A stretch of 64,000 nt of DNA, from contig JAZNBK010000041.1 in NCBI GenBank assembly GCA_045587025.1, positions 1-64,000 of the forward strand, in the 5' to 3' direction. Numbering within the stretch: position 1 is the first letter of the stretch; each line of letters opens with the position of its first letter. This DNA is from UBA1740 sp045587025 (lineage in GTDB: Bacteria; Bacillota; Clostridia; Oscillospirales; CAG-272). Below, piece after piece: positions 42,892 to 51,284 of the stretch. The notes beneath the pieces are model-generated. The model worked only from the letters and a program-made list of their open reading frames with translations. It was not told where the DNA came from and searched no databases. The position numbers and the translations under genes are program-made.

Positions 42892-44097
42892 TTACGCATT
42901 GATTTCAGCAACAACGCCGGAACCAACTGTTCTACCACCCTCACGGATAGCGAAACGAAGACCTTTTTCAATAGCGATAGGTGTGATAAGTTCAACAGTC
43001 ATGTTTACGTTATCACCGGGACGGCACATCTCTACGCCTTCAGGAAGAGTGATGATACCTGTAACGTCTGTGGTTCTGAAATAGAACTGAGGACGGTAAC
43101 CGGAGAAGAAGGGCTTTTGACGGCCGCCTTCTTTTTCAGTAAGAACGTAAACCTGTCCTACAAACTTTGTGTGGGGCTGGATGGAGCCGGGCTTACAAAG
43201 AACCTGACCACGCTCGATCTCGTTCTTCTGAATACCACGGAGAAGAGCACCGATGTTATCGCCTGCTTCTGCGAAGTCCAAAAGCTTATGGAACATTTCG
43301 ATACCTGTAACAACAGTCTGCTTCTTTTCATCAGAAAGACCAACGATTTCGATTGTTTCGTTCATCTTAATTACGCCTCTCTCAACACGACCGGTAGCAA
43401 CTGTACCACGTCCGGAGATAGAGAATACGTCCTCTACAGGCATAAGGAAGGGGCTGTCTTCATTTCTTGCAGGGGTAGGAATGTACTCGTCAACAGCGTT
43501 CATAAGCTCGAGAATCGGCTTATAAGCTTCGTTGTCAAGACTTGAGTCAGCGCACTCGAGAGCTTCACGAGCAGAACCTCTTACGATGGGGGTATCGTCG
43601 CCCGGGAACTCGTACTCGCTAAGGAGGTCACGAACTTCCATCTCAACGAGGTCGAGAAGCTCAACGTCGTCTACGATATCGCACTTGTTAAGGAATACAA
43701 CGATTGCAGGAACGCCTACCTGACGAGCAAGAAGAACGTGCTCGCGGGTCTGCTGGAGAGGTCCGTCTGTACCTGCAACAACGAGGATAGCGCCGTCCAT
43801 CTGAGCAGCACCTGTAATCATGTTCTTTACATAGTCTGCGTGGCCGGGGCAGTCAACGTGAGCGTAGTGACGGTTGTCGGTCTCGTACTCAACGTGACGG
43901 GTGTTGATCGTGATACCTCTTGCTCTCTCTTCGGGAGCGTTGTCGATCTGGTCGTATGCAAGGAACTCAACGTTACCCTGCTTCAAAGAAAGGGTCTTGG
44001 TGATAGCTGCAGTAAGAGTTGTCTTACCGTGGTCAACGTGACCGATTGTTCCGATATTAACATGGGGTTTGTTTCTTTCAAATTTTGCCTTTGCCAT
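42892..44097 (-). CDS. tuf: Translation elongation factor Tu
   Basis: EF-Tu carries aminoacyl-tRNA to the ribosome. The 401-aa protein has G1 GHVDHGKTTL, the effector region with RGITINTRHVEYE, G3 DCPGHADYVKN, G4 NKCDIVDD and the C-terminal beta-barrels with TDVTGIITLPEG. AGGAGGA precedes the ATG. It is the last gene of the rpsL-rpsG-fusA-tuf operon, 44 bp after fusA. Confidence 0.99.
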   Translation of the reverse strand: MAKAKFERNKPHVNIGTIGHVDHGKTTLTAAITKTLSLKQGNVEFLAYDQIDNAPEERARGITINTRHVEYETDNRHYAHVDCPGHADYVKNMITGAAQMDGAILVVAGTDGPLQQTREHVLLARQVGVPAIVVFLNKCDIVDDVELLDLVEMEVRDLLSEYEFPGDDTPIVRGSAREALECADSSLDNEAYKPILELMNAVDEYIPTPARNEDSPFLMPVEDVFSISGRGTVATGRVERGVIKMNETIEIVGLSDEKKQTVVTGIEMFHKLLDFAEAGDNIGALLRGIQKNEIERGQVLCKPGSIQPHTKFVGQVYVLTEKEGGRQKPFFSGYRPQFYFRTTDVTGIITLPEGVEMCRPGDNVNMTVELITPIAIEKGLRFAIREGGRTVGSGVVAEINA

Positions 44098-44141
44098 AAT
44101 AAATATCCTCCTAAATTTAAAATTTTATTTTTTATTTTTAA

Positions 44142-46217
44142 TTATTTCGCACGAACCTTTATAATCTCTTCCTGGATGGACTTAGGTACTTCCTGGAAGT
44201 GACTGGGCTCCATTGAATACACACCGCGTCCCTGTGTTCTGGAACGAAGCGCAGTCGCATATCCGAACATCTCGGAAAGCGGAACGTTAGAGTGAATCTG
44301 CTGAGCGCCTGTTACCGGCTCCATGCTTTCGATTGCACCACGGCGAGAGTTCAAGTCGCCGATTACGTCGCCCATATAATCATCAGGTGTTGTAACAACG
44401 ACCTTCATGATCGGCTCTGTAAGAACGGGGTTCGCCTTCTTCATAGCTTCCTTGAATGCCATAGAGCCGGCAATCTTGAATGCCATTTCAGAGGAGTCAA
44501 CCTCGTGGTAAGAACCATCATAAAGCGTAACCTTAACGTCTACTACGTTGTAGCCCGCAAGTACACCTGCCTGCATAGCGCCCTGAATACCTGCATCAAC
44601 CGCGGGGATATATTCCTTCGGAATAGCCCCGCCCGTAACGGCGTTGATAAATTCATAGCCCTTGCCGGGTTCATTGGGTTCAAGCTTAATTTTAACGTGT
44701 CCGTACTGACCTTTACCACCGCTCTGACGAGCATACTTGGTATCTTGTTCAACGGCCTTACGAATTGTTTCTTTGTAAGCAACCTGAGGATTACCGATAT
44801 TTGCCTCTACCTTAAATTCACGGAGAAGTCTGTCTACGATAATTTCAAGGTGGAGCTCACCCATACCTGCGATAATAGTCTGACCTGTTTCTTCATCCGT
44901 ATAGGTTTTGAAGGTCGGGTCTTCTTCTGCAAGCTTAGAAAGCGCGATACCCATCTTTTCCTGTCCCGCTTTTGTCTTCGGTTCAATTGCAACGCGAATA
45001 ACGGGCTCAGGGAATACCATGGATTCCAAGATTATGGGGTGCTTTTCATCACAGAAGGTGTCTCCTGTGGTAGTATTCTTAACACCTACGGCTGCCGCAA
45101 TATCACCTGCATAGCAGCAGTCGATATCAACGCGGTCGTTAGCGTGCATCTGAAGAATACGTCCAAAGCGCTCGTCTCTATCCTTGGTACAGTTGTAAAC
45201 CGGACTTCCCTTTTCAATACTACCGGAATATACTCTGAAGAAGCAGAGCTTTCCTACAAAGGGGTCGGTCATAATCTTGAACGCAAGAGCTGAGAAGGGT
45301 TCTTCGTCAGACGCCTTACGCTCGTCATCCTCGCCGGTCTTGGGATTTATACCCTTAATTGCGGGAATATCGATAGGAGAAGGCATATAATCAATAACTG
45401 CGTCAAGCAATTTCTGAACACCCTTATTCTTATACGATGTACCGCAAACTACGGGGACGATTTTGTTATCAATGGTTGCCTGGCGAAGAGCTTTTTTCAA
45501 TTCTTCAACTGTAATCTCTTCTCCATTGCAATATTTTTCGAAAAGCACTTCATCCGTTTCTGCGATTGATTCGATCATAGCGGAATGATATTCTTCTGCC
45601 AAATCCTTCATATCCTCCGGAATCGGCTCTACTCTCATATCTTTTCCCATATCGTCGTAGTAAACGTCTGCCTCCATGTTCATAAGGTCAACAATTCCGC
45701 GGAACGTGTTTTCCTTACCAATAGGCAACTCGATCGCTACTGCATTAGCGTGAAGTCTTTCCTTCATCATCTTGATTACTCGATAAAAATCAGCACCGGT
45801 GATGTCCATCTTGTTGACATACGCCATTCTGGGTACCTTGTACTCATTCGCCTGACGCCATACGGTCTCGGTCTGGGGCTCAACGCCTCCCTTTGCACAA
45901 AATACTGTAACGGCACCGTCAAGTACACGGAGAGATCTCTCAACCTCAACGGTAAAGTCAACGTGACCGGGGGTATCAATGATATTGATACGATTCTGCT
46001 TCCAATAACAAGTGGTAGCAGCGGAAGTAATGGTAATACCTCTCTCCTGTTCCTGCTCCATCCAGTCCATTGTTGCAGAACCTTCATGTGTTTCACCTAT
46101 ACGGTGAGTTTTACCGGTATAAAACAAGATACGTTCTGTCGTCGTGGTTTTACCGGCATCAATATGCGCCATGATACCGATATTACGAGTATTTTTAAGT
46201 GAATACTCTCTTGCCAT
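44142..46217 (-). CDS. fusA: Translation elongation factor G
   Basis: EF-G drives translocation and ribosome recycling. The 691-aa protein has G1 AHIDAGKTTTTERIL, ERGITITSAATT, DTPGHVDFT, NKMDITGAD and domains II-V, the last including DGSYHEVDSSEMAF. Length is standard. AAAGGAGA precedes the ATG; it starts 33 bp after rpsG. Confidence 0.99.
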   Translation of the reverse strand: MAREYSLKNTRNIGIMAHIDAGKTTTTERILFYTGKTHRIGETHEGSATMDWMEQEQERGITITSAATTCYWKQNRINIIDTPGHVDFTVEVERSLRVLDGAVTVFCAKGGVEPQTETVWRQANEYKVPRMAYVNKMDITGADFYRVIKMMKERLHANAVAIELPIGKENTFRGIVDLMNMEADVYYDDMGKDMRVEPIPEDMKDLAEEYHSAMIESIAETDEVLFEKYCNGEEITVEELKKALRQATIDNKIVPVVCGTSYKNKGVQKLLDAVIDYMPSPIDIPAIKGINPKTGEDDERKASDEEPFSALAFKIMTDPFVGKLCFFRVYSGSIEKGSPVYNCTKDRDERFGRILQMHANDRVDIDCCYAGDIAAAVGVKNTTTGDTFCDEKHPIILESMVFPEPVIRVAIEPKTKAGQEKMGIALSKLAEEDPTFKTYTDEETGQTIIAGMGELHLEIIVDRLLREFKVEANIGNPQVAYKETIRKAVEQDTKYARQSGGKGQYGHVKIKLEPNEPGKGYEFINAVTGGAIPKEYIPAVDAGIQGAMQAGVLAGYNVVDVKVTLYDGSYHEVDSSEMAFKIAGSMAFKEAMKKANPVLTEPIMKVVVTTPDDYMGDVIGDLNSRRGAIESMEPVTGAQQIHSNVPLSEMFGYATALRSRTQGRGVYSMEPSHFQEVPKSIQEEIIKVRAK

Positions 46218-46250
46218 GTTTTTTCTCCTTTCCTGTTTTCAACCGATATA

Positions 46251-46721
46251 TTAGAATTTATAGTGAGCAAACGCTCTGTTTGCTTCAGCCATACGATGAG
46301 TTTCTTCTTTCTTCTTGAAAGCGCCACCCATACCGGACTTAGCGTCGATTATCTCGCCCGCAAGTCTCTCAGCCATTGTCTTTTCGCCGCGTGTTCTCGC
46401 AAACATGGTTACCCAACGAAGACCGAGTGTCTGACGACGCTCAGCGCGTACTTCCATAGGAACCTGATAGTTTGAACCACCGATACGACGTGCCTTTACT
46501 TCCAACACAGGCATTACATTTTCAAGAGCTTCTGTAAATACTTCCAAAGGATTCTGCCCTACCTTAGCTTCTACTATTGCAAAAGCATCATATACAATCT
46601 TCTGGGCAACACCCTTCTTACCGTCATACATGATATTATTGATAAGCTTTGTTACAAGCTTGGAATTGTACAACGGATCCGGCAATACATCTCTTTTGGA
46701 AATCTGACCTCTTCTTGGCAC
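46251..46721 (-). CDS. rpsG: Ribosomal protein S7
   Basis: S7 nucleates the 30S head. The correct start is the GTG at 46721, giving PRRGQISKRDVLPDPLYNSK and 156 aa, the standard length. The ATG at 46739 that would add six residues is inside the Shine-Dalgarno sequence AAGGAGGG. Conserved blocks include LVTKLINNIMYDGKKG and LRWVTMFARTRGEKTM (usual RWL) near the middle. Confidence 0.97.
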   Translation of the reverse strand: MPRRGQISKRDVLPDPLYNSKLVTKLINNIMYDGKKGVAQKIVYDAFAIVEAKVGQNPLEVFTEALENVMPVLEVKARRIGGSNYQVPMEVRAERRQTLGLRWVTMFARTRGEKTMAERLAGEIIDAKSGMGGAFKKKEETHRMAEANRAFAHYKF

Positions 46722-46760
46722 TGTACTTCCCTCCTTCATTAAAAATATGATATCTTAGGT

Positions 46761-46784
46761 ACTCGAAAGCTAACTTTCGCAAGT
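46761..46784 (-). promoter_or_regulatory. Intercistronic hairpin between rpsL and rpsG
   Basis: CGAAAG and CTTTCG form a 6-bp stem with a 4-nt loop, extended by ACT/AGT across a bulge, about 45 nt before the rpsG start in the 158-bp rpsL-rpsG gap. In E. coli S7 represses its own translation by binding the S12-S7 gap. A similar role here is possible; no sequence match to that site is claimed. Confidence 0.4.
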
Positions 46785-46879
46785 GCTCGTCAGCGCAGTT
46801 CATAAATATAAACATTTATAATCACAGCACAAAAATGACGGCAAATGCTTACCTCTCAACAATTAAGAGTGGTAGCTTA

Positions 46880-47293
46880 TTAGTTCTTTGGACGCTTTGC
46901 ACCATACTTAGAACGTCCCTGCTTACGGTTTGCAACACCCTGTGCGTCAAGTGTACCACGAATAATGTGATAACGACAACCAGGCAAGTCACGAACACGT
47001 CCGCCTCTGATAAGGACAACCGAGTGTTCCTGCAAATTATGTCCGATACCCGGAATGTAGGTCGTTGCTTCAAGTCCGTTTGTAAGTCTTACTCTGGCTA
47101 TCTTACGAAGAGCAGAGTTCGGCTTTTTCGGGCTGGTTGTAGTAACCTTTGTGCAAACGCCTCTCTTTTGTGGAGCACTTTGGTCAGTCGCTTTCTTCGT
47201 GAGACTGTTAAATCCCTTTTGAAGAACAGGTGCCTTGGACTTGTAATCAAGTTTAGAACGGCCGTTTTTAACGAGCTGATTAAAGGTTGGCAT
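46880..47293 (-). CDS. rpsL: Ribosomal protein S12
   Basis: S12 sits at the decoding centre. The 137-aa protein has KAPVLQKGFNSL, TTTSPKKPNSALRKIARVRL (wild-type lysines of the streptomycin site in PKKPNSA) and GGRVRDLPGCRYHIIRG. AAGGAGGAG precedes the ATG. It is the first gene of the str-type operon, driven by its own promoter and not read through from rpoC, which ends at a terminator. Confidence 0.98.
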   Translation of the reverse strand: MPTFNQLVKNGRSKLDYKSKAPVLQKGFNSLTKKATDQSAPQKRGVCTKVTTTSPKKPNSALRKIARVRLTNGLEATTYIPGIGHNLQEHSVVLIRGGRVRDLPGCRYHIIRGTLDAQGVANRKQGRSKYGAKRPKN

Positions 47294-47418
47294 GCTTCTC
47301 CTCCTTTTCTGTAATTATAATGCTTATATACAAACGCACCTCGCGGTGTGAGTATAACAATGTAAAATTTTTAACTAACCTACGAGAAAGCATAGTTATC
47401 CCATAGAAAATTCATTTA

Positions 47419-47447
47419 ATTATACCATTAATAACGGTGCTTGTCAA
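47419..47447 (-). promoter_or_regulatory. Consensus promoter of rpsL-rpsG-fusA-tuf
   Basis: Minus strand: TTGACA (47447-47442), 17-bp spacer, TATAAT (47424-47419). A leader of about 120 nt follows, with a small CACC-GCGA-GGTG hairpin (47338-47349) and no other obvious structure. Confidence 0.9.
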
Positions 47448-47545
47448 TACTTTTTTAAAATTATATTCTTGTATTTTCTCCTTTTTTGCTTTTTTTATGC
47501 ATTTTGACCTTCTTCTCTTCCGAGCCGTAATGGCGCTCGGCACGC

Positions 47546-47588
47546 AAAAAAGAAATCCCGTCCGATTTTTCACGAACGGGATCTTAAA
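47546..47588 (-). terminator. rpoC terminator
   Basis: Minus strand: AAGATCCCGT pairs with ACGGGATTTCTT, followed by a U run. A second stem CCGAGC/GCTCGG lies a few bases further on. Confidence 0.82.
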
Positions 47589-47611
47589 ACCATAGAAATT
47601 ACGTCATATCA

Positions 47612-50600
47612 TTACGCCTCAGCGCTAACGATTTCAACAGCTTCCTCTGTTTCATTTACTTCTTCGGCTTCTTCTATAATGTCGTATTTATCCTCAGCTG
47701 CGACAACGTCAATGTCGTGATAGCTTTCCAAACCGGTACCGGCAGGAATAAGCTTACCTATAATAACGTTTTCCTTCAAGCCGAGCAAGTGGTCAACCTT
47801 TCCTCTGATAGCTGCTTCGGTAAGAACCTTCGTGGTTTCCTGGAACGAAGCGGCAGAAAGGAAGGATTCGGTAAGGAGCGACGCCTTTGTGATACCAAGA
47901 AGCACGGGAGTAAACTCAGCCAAGCGAAGCGTTCTCTCGCCTGCATCTATTCTCGCCTGAATTGCTTCGTTTTCACTTCTCAATTCAAAAACATCAACCA
48001 TAGTGCCTTCGAGGAGCCCCGTATCACCGGGATCTACTACCTTAACCTTACGCGTCATCTGACGGGCAATAACTTCAACGTGTTTATCGTTGATTTCAAC
48101 ATCCTCGTTACGATAAACCTTCTGTACCTCACGGATAATATAATCGTAGGTTGCTTCCAGTCCAACCGTATTAAGAACGTCTGCAGGAGATAAATAACCC
48201 TCCGTCAACGCCTGACCTCTGAACACCTGAGCGCCGTCTTCAACTATAATGCGCATACCGAAGGGAATCTCATAGATCGGCTCTTCGTCGTGTGCAAAAT
48301 CAGGATTAGACACTCTTATTTTGCTTGTTTTGTTCTCGTTAATTATATGCGCTATACCGTCAATTTCGGTAACCACAGCCGTTTTCTTAGGTCTGCGCGC
48401 CTCGAAAAGCTCCTCGATACGAGGGAGACCTTGAGTAATATCAGATCCCGCGATACCACCTGTATGGAAGGTACGCATCGTAAGCTGAGTACCCGGCTCG
48501 CCGATAGACTGAGCGGCGATAACGCCTACTGCTTCTCCAACGCTTACAAGCTTTCCTGAAGCAAGGTCTGCTCCGTAGCAGTGAGCGCAGACGCCGCGTT
48601 TTGCACGGCAACGAAGAATAGTTCTTACCTCAACCTGCTCTACGCCTGCTTTTTCAATGTTGGCAGCGTCGTCCTCGCTTATCATAGTATCAGCAGCAAC
48701 GAGAACCTCGCCGGTCGTGGGATTCACAATATCCTCTATCGAATATCTTCCCGCGATTCTGTCCTTGAGAGATTCAAGAACGTTCGGGCCGTTCATAATC
48801 TTGCTTACCTTGATACCTTCTCTTGAGCCACAGTCCTCTTCACGAACGATAACGTCCTGAGAAACGTCAACAAGACGACGTGTAAGATAACCAGAGTCTG
48901 CCGTTCTAAGCGCCGTATCAGACAAACTCTTACGAGAACCCTTAGCTCCTATAAAGTACTCAAGCATCGTAAGACCTTCACGGAAGTTGGACTTAATCGG
49001 AATTTCAATCGTCTTACCGTTGGTTGCAAACATAAGTCCGCGCATACCTGCGAGCTGACGCATCTGCTTAATACTTCCTCGAGCACCTGACGTACAAATC
49101 ATATTAATAGAGTTATACTTATCAAAGCCCTTGGTAAGATAATCTGTCAGTTTATTGGTAGTATCCTCCCAAACCTTAATAGCGCTGTTATAACGCTCGT
49201 CGTTTGAGAGCTCACCGTCGAGATACAATTCTGTAATATTATCAATCTCATTCTCTGCCTGCGCAAGCAAGGTTTTCTTTTCGGGAGGAATGGTCATATC
49301 GTACACGGAGATAGAAATAGAGCTCTTTGTAGAATATTTATAACCCATCGCCTTGATATCGTCAAGAACTGCTGCGGCAGTAGCGAAGCCCTGGTTCTTG
49401 ATAGTACGGTCTACTATCTGCTTTAATTCCTTACTGGTAGTTACAAAATCTACCTCAAGGTCAAATGCTTTTTCGGGATCCGTTCTATCAACGTATCCAA
49501 GATTTTGAGGAATTTTACTGTTGAAAATCAATCTACCGAGGGTAGCGTTGATTATCTTCGTTTTCTTTTCGCCGTCAATTTCTTTTTCAACTCTTACCTT
49601 GATAGGAGCGTGCAGGCCTATTTCATTATTTTCATAAGCCATAACCGCCTCGTCAAAGTTGCGGAAGCACTTGCCCGCGCCCTTTTCATCCTCGCGCAAA
49701 AGCGTGAGATAATAGGAGCCAAGCACCATATCCTGTGAAGGTGTGGTAACGGCTTTTCCGTTAAGCGGCTTCAAAAGGTTATTCGCGGAAAGCATAAGGA
49801 ATCTTGCCTCCGCCTGCGCTTCTGCAGAAAGCGGAACGTGAACAGGCATCTGGTCGCCGTCAAAGTCCGCGTTAAATGCAGAACATACCAAAGGATGAAG
49901 CTTTATCGCTCTTCCCTCTACGAGCACCGGCTCAAACGCCTGAATAGAAAGACGGTGAAGCGTAGGCGCACGGTTAAGAAGCACGGGATGCTCGCGAATT
50001 ACGTATTCGAGCGCGTCCCAAACCTCAGGAACTACCTTGTCTACCTTCTTCTTCGCTTCCTTAATTCCACTCGCTTTTTGCGTCTCAATCAAACGCTTCA
50101 TAACGAAAGGTCTGAACAGCTCAAGCGCCATTTCCTTAGGCAAACCGCACTGGAATATCTTGAGGTCAGGACCTACGACGATAACGGAACGGCCTGAATA
50201 GTCAACGCGCTTACCGAGAAGGTTCTGTCTAAATCTTCCCTGCTTACCTCTGAGCATCTCGGAAAGAGATTTGAGGTTACGGTTGCTCGCGCCTGTTACC
50301 GCCTTTCCGTGACGGCCGTTATCAATCAGAGCGTCAACGAATTCCTGAAGCATTCTCTTCTCATTACGAATAATGATTTCAGGAGATTCAAGCTCAATCA
50401 TTTTCTTCAAACGATTGTTTCTGTTAATAACTCTTCTATAAAGCTCGTTAAGGTCGGAAGCGGCAAATCTTCCGCCGTCGAGCTGAACCATAGGACGAAT
50501 GTCGGGAGGAATGACCGGAATGGTATCCAAAATCATCCACTCGGGACGGTTGCCCGATTTTCTGAATGCTTCAACTACCTCAAGACGCTTAATTATCTTG

Positions 50601-51208
50601 ATTTTCTTTTGTCCGCTTGAAGTTACAAGCTCTTCCTTGAGCTCGGCGGCAAGCTTCTCAACGTCAATTTCCGCGAGCAATTCCTTAATTGCCTCAGCGC
50701 CCATACCTACGCGGAAATCGTTTTCATATTTCTCATAATTGCTACGGTATTCAACCTCGGTAAGAAGCTGCTTCTTCTGAAGCGGAGTCGTACCGGGATC
50801 AAGAACGATATAGCTCGCAAAGTAAAGCACTCTCTCAAGAAGCTTCGGTGAAAGGTCGAGGATAAGTCCCATTCTTGAAGGAATGGCTCTGAAGTACCAG
50901 ATGTGAGAAACGGGAGCTGCAAGCTCTATATGTCCCATTCTCTCACGGCGCACCTTCTTGCTCGTAACCTCAACGCCGCACTTTTCACATACCTTACCCT
51001 TATATCGACGGCCTCTCTTATATTTTCCGCACAAGCATTCAAAATCCTTCGTAGGACCAAAAATGGTTTCGCAGAAAAGACCGCCTTTTTCCGCTTTAAG
51101 CGTTCTGTAATTTATCGTTTCGGCCTTAGTAACCTCTCCGAATGACCAACTTCTTATCATTTCGGGAGAAGCCAAGCCGATTTTTATGGAATCAAATTTT
51201 CTGTCCAT
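47612..51208 (-). CDS. rpoC: RNA polymerase beta' subunit
   Basis: Catalytic large subunit of RNA polymerase, 1198 aa. It has an N-terminal zinc ribbon (CLCGKYKRGR..., CEKCGVEV), the active-site NADFDGDQM with three magnesium aspartates, the bridge and trigger regions (IAAQSIGEPGTQLTMRTFH) and a second four-cysteine zinc site (CRAKRGVCAHCYGAD). There is no long insertion in the trigger loop, typical of Firmicutes. A Glu-rich C-terminus (EEAEEVNETEEAVE) is present. No good Shine-Dalgarno sequence is seen before the ATG; a GCCGTC/GACGGC hairpin (51222-51240) lies just upstream. Confidence 0.99.
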   Translation of the reverse strand: MDRKFDSIKIGLASPEMIRSWSFGEVTKAETINYRTLKAEKGGLFCETIFGPTKDFECLCGKYKRGRRYKGKVCEKCGVEVTSKKVRRERMGHIELAAPVSHIWYFRAIPSRMGLILDLSPKLLERVLYFASYIVLDPGTTPLQKKQLLTEVEYRSNYEKYENDFRVGMGAEAIKELLAEIDVEKLAAELKEELVTSSGQKKIKIIKRLEVVEAFRKSGNRPEWMILDTIPVIPPDIRPMVQLDGGRFAASDLNELYRRVINRNNRLKKMIELESPEIIIRNEKRMLQEFVDALIDNGRHGKAVTGASNRNLKSLSEMLRGKQGRFRQNLLGKRVDYSGRSVIVVGPDLKIFQCGLPKEMALELFRPFVMKRLIETQKASGIKEAKKKVDKVVPEVWDALEYVIREHPVLLNRAPTLHRLSIQAFEPVLVEGRAIKLHPLVCSAFNADFDGDQMPVHVPLSAEAQAEARFLMLSANNLLKPLNGKAVTTPSQDMVLGSYYLTLLREDEKGAGKCFRNFDEAVMAYENNEIGLHAPIKVRVEKEIDGEKKTKIINATLGRLIFNSKIPQNLGYVDRTDPEKAFDLEVDFVTTSKELKQIVDRTIKNQGFATAAAVLDDIKAMGYKYSTKSSISISVYDMTIPPEKKTLLAQAENEIDNITELYLDGELSNDERYNSAIKVWEDTTNKLTDYLTKGFDKYNSINMICTSGARGSIKQMRQLAGMRGLMFATNGKTIEIPIKSNFREGLTMLEYFIGAKGSRKSLSDTALRTADSGYLTRRLVDVSQDVIVREEDCGSREGIKVSKIMNGPNVLESLKDRIAGRYSIEDIVNPTTGEVLVAADTMISEDDAANIEKAGVEQVEVRTILRCRAKRGVCAHCYGADLASGKLVSVGEAVGVIAAQSIGEPGTQLTMRTFHTGGIAGSDITQGLPRIEELFEARRPKKTAVVTEIDGIAHIINENKTSKIRVSNPDFAHDEEPIYEIPFGMRIIVEDGAQVFRGQALTEGYLSPADVLNTVGLEATYDYIIREVQKVYRNEDVEINDKHVEVIARQMTRKVKVVDPGDTGLLEGTMVDVFELRSENEAIQARIDAGERTLRLAEFTPVLLGITKASLLTESFLSAASFQETTKVLTEAAIRGKVDHLLGLKENVIIGKLIPAGTGLESYHDIDVVAAEDKYDIIEEAEEVNETEEAVEIVSAEA

Positions 51209-51284
51209 GCTTTTATATCACGCCGTCGCACAAGGACGGCTATCCCCTCTCATAAATTAATGGTTAATGAGTGAAGTGTTGCAA

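Noticed and set aside
44292..45293. 333-codon open frame opposite fusA
   Set aside because: Antisense shadow of a highly biased coding sequence; no ribosome-binding site and no recognisable motifs.
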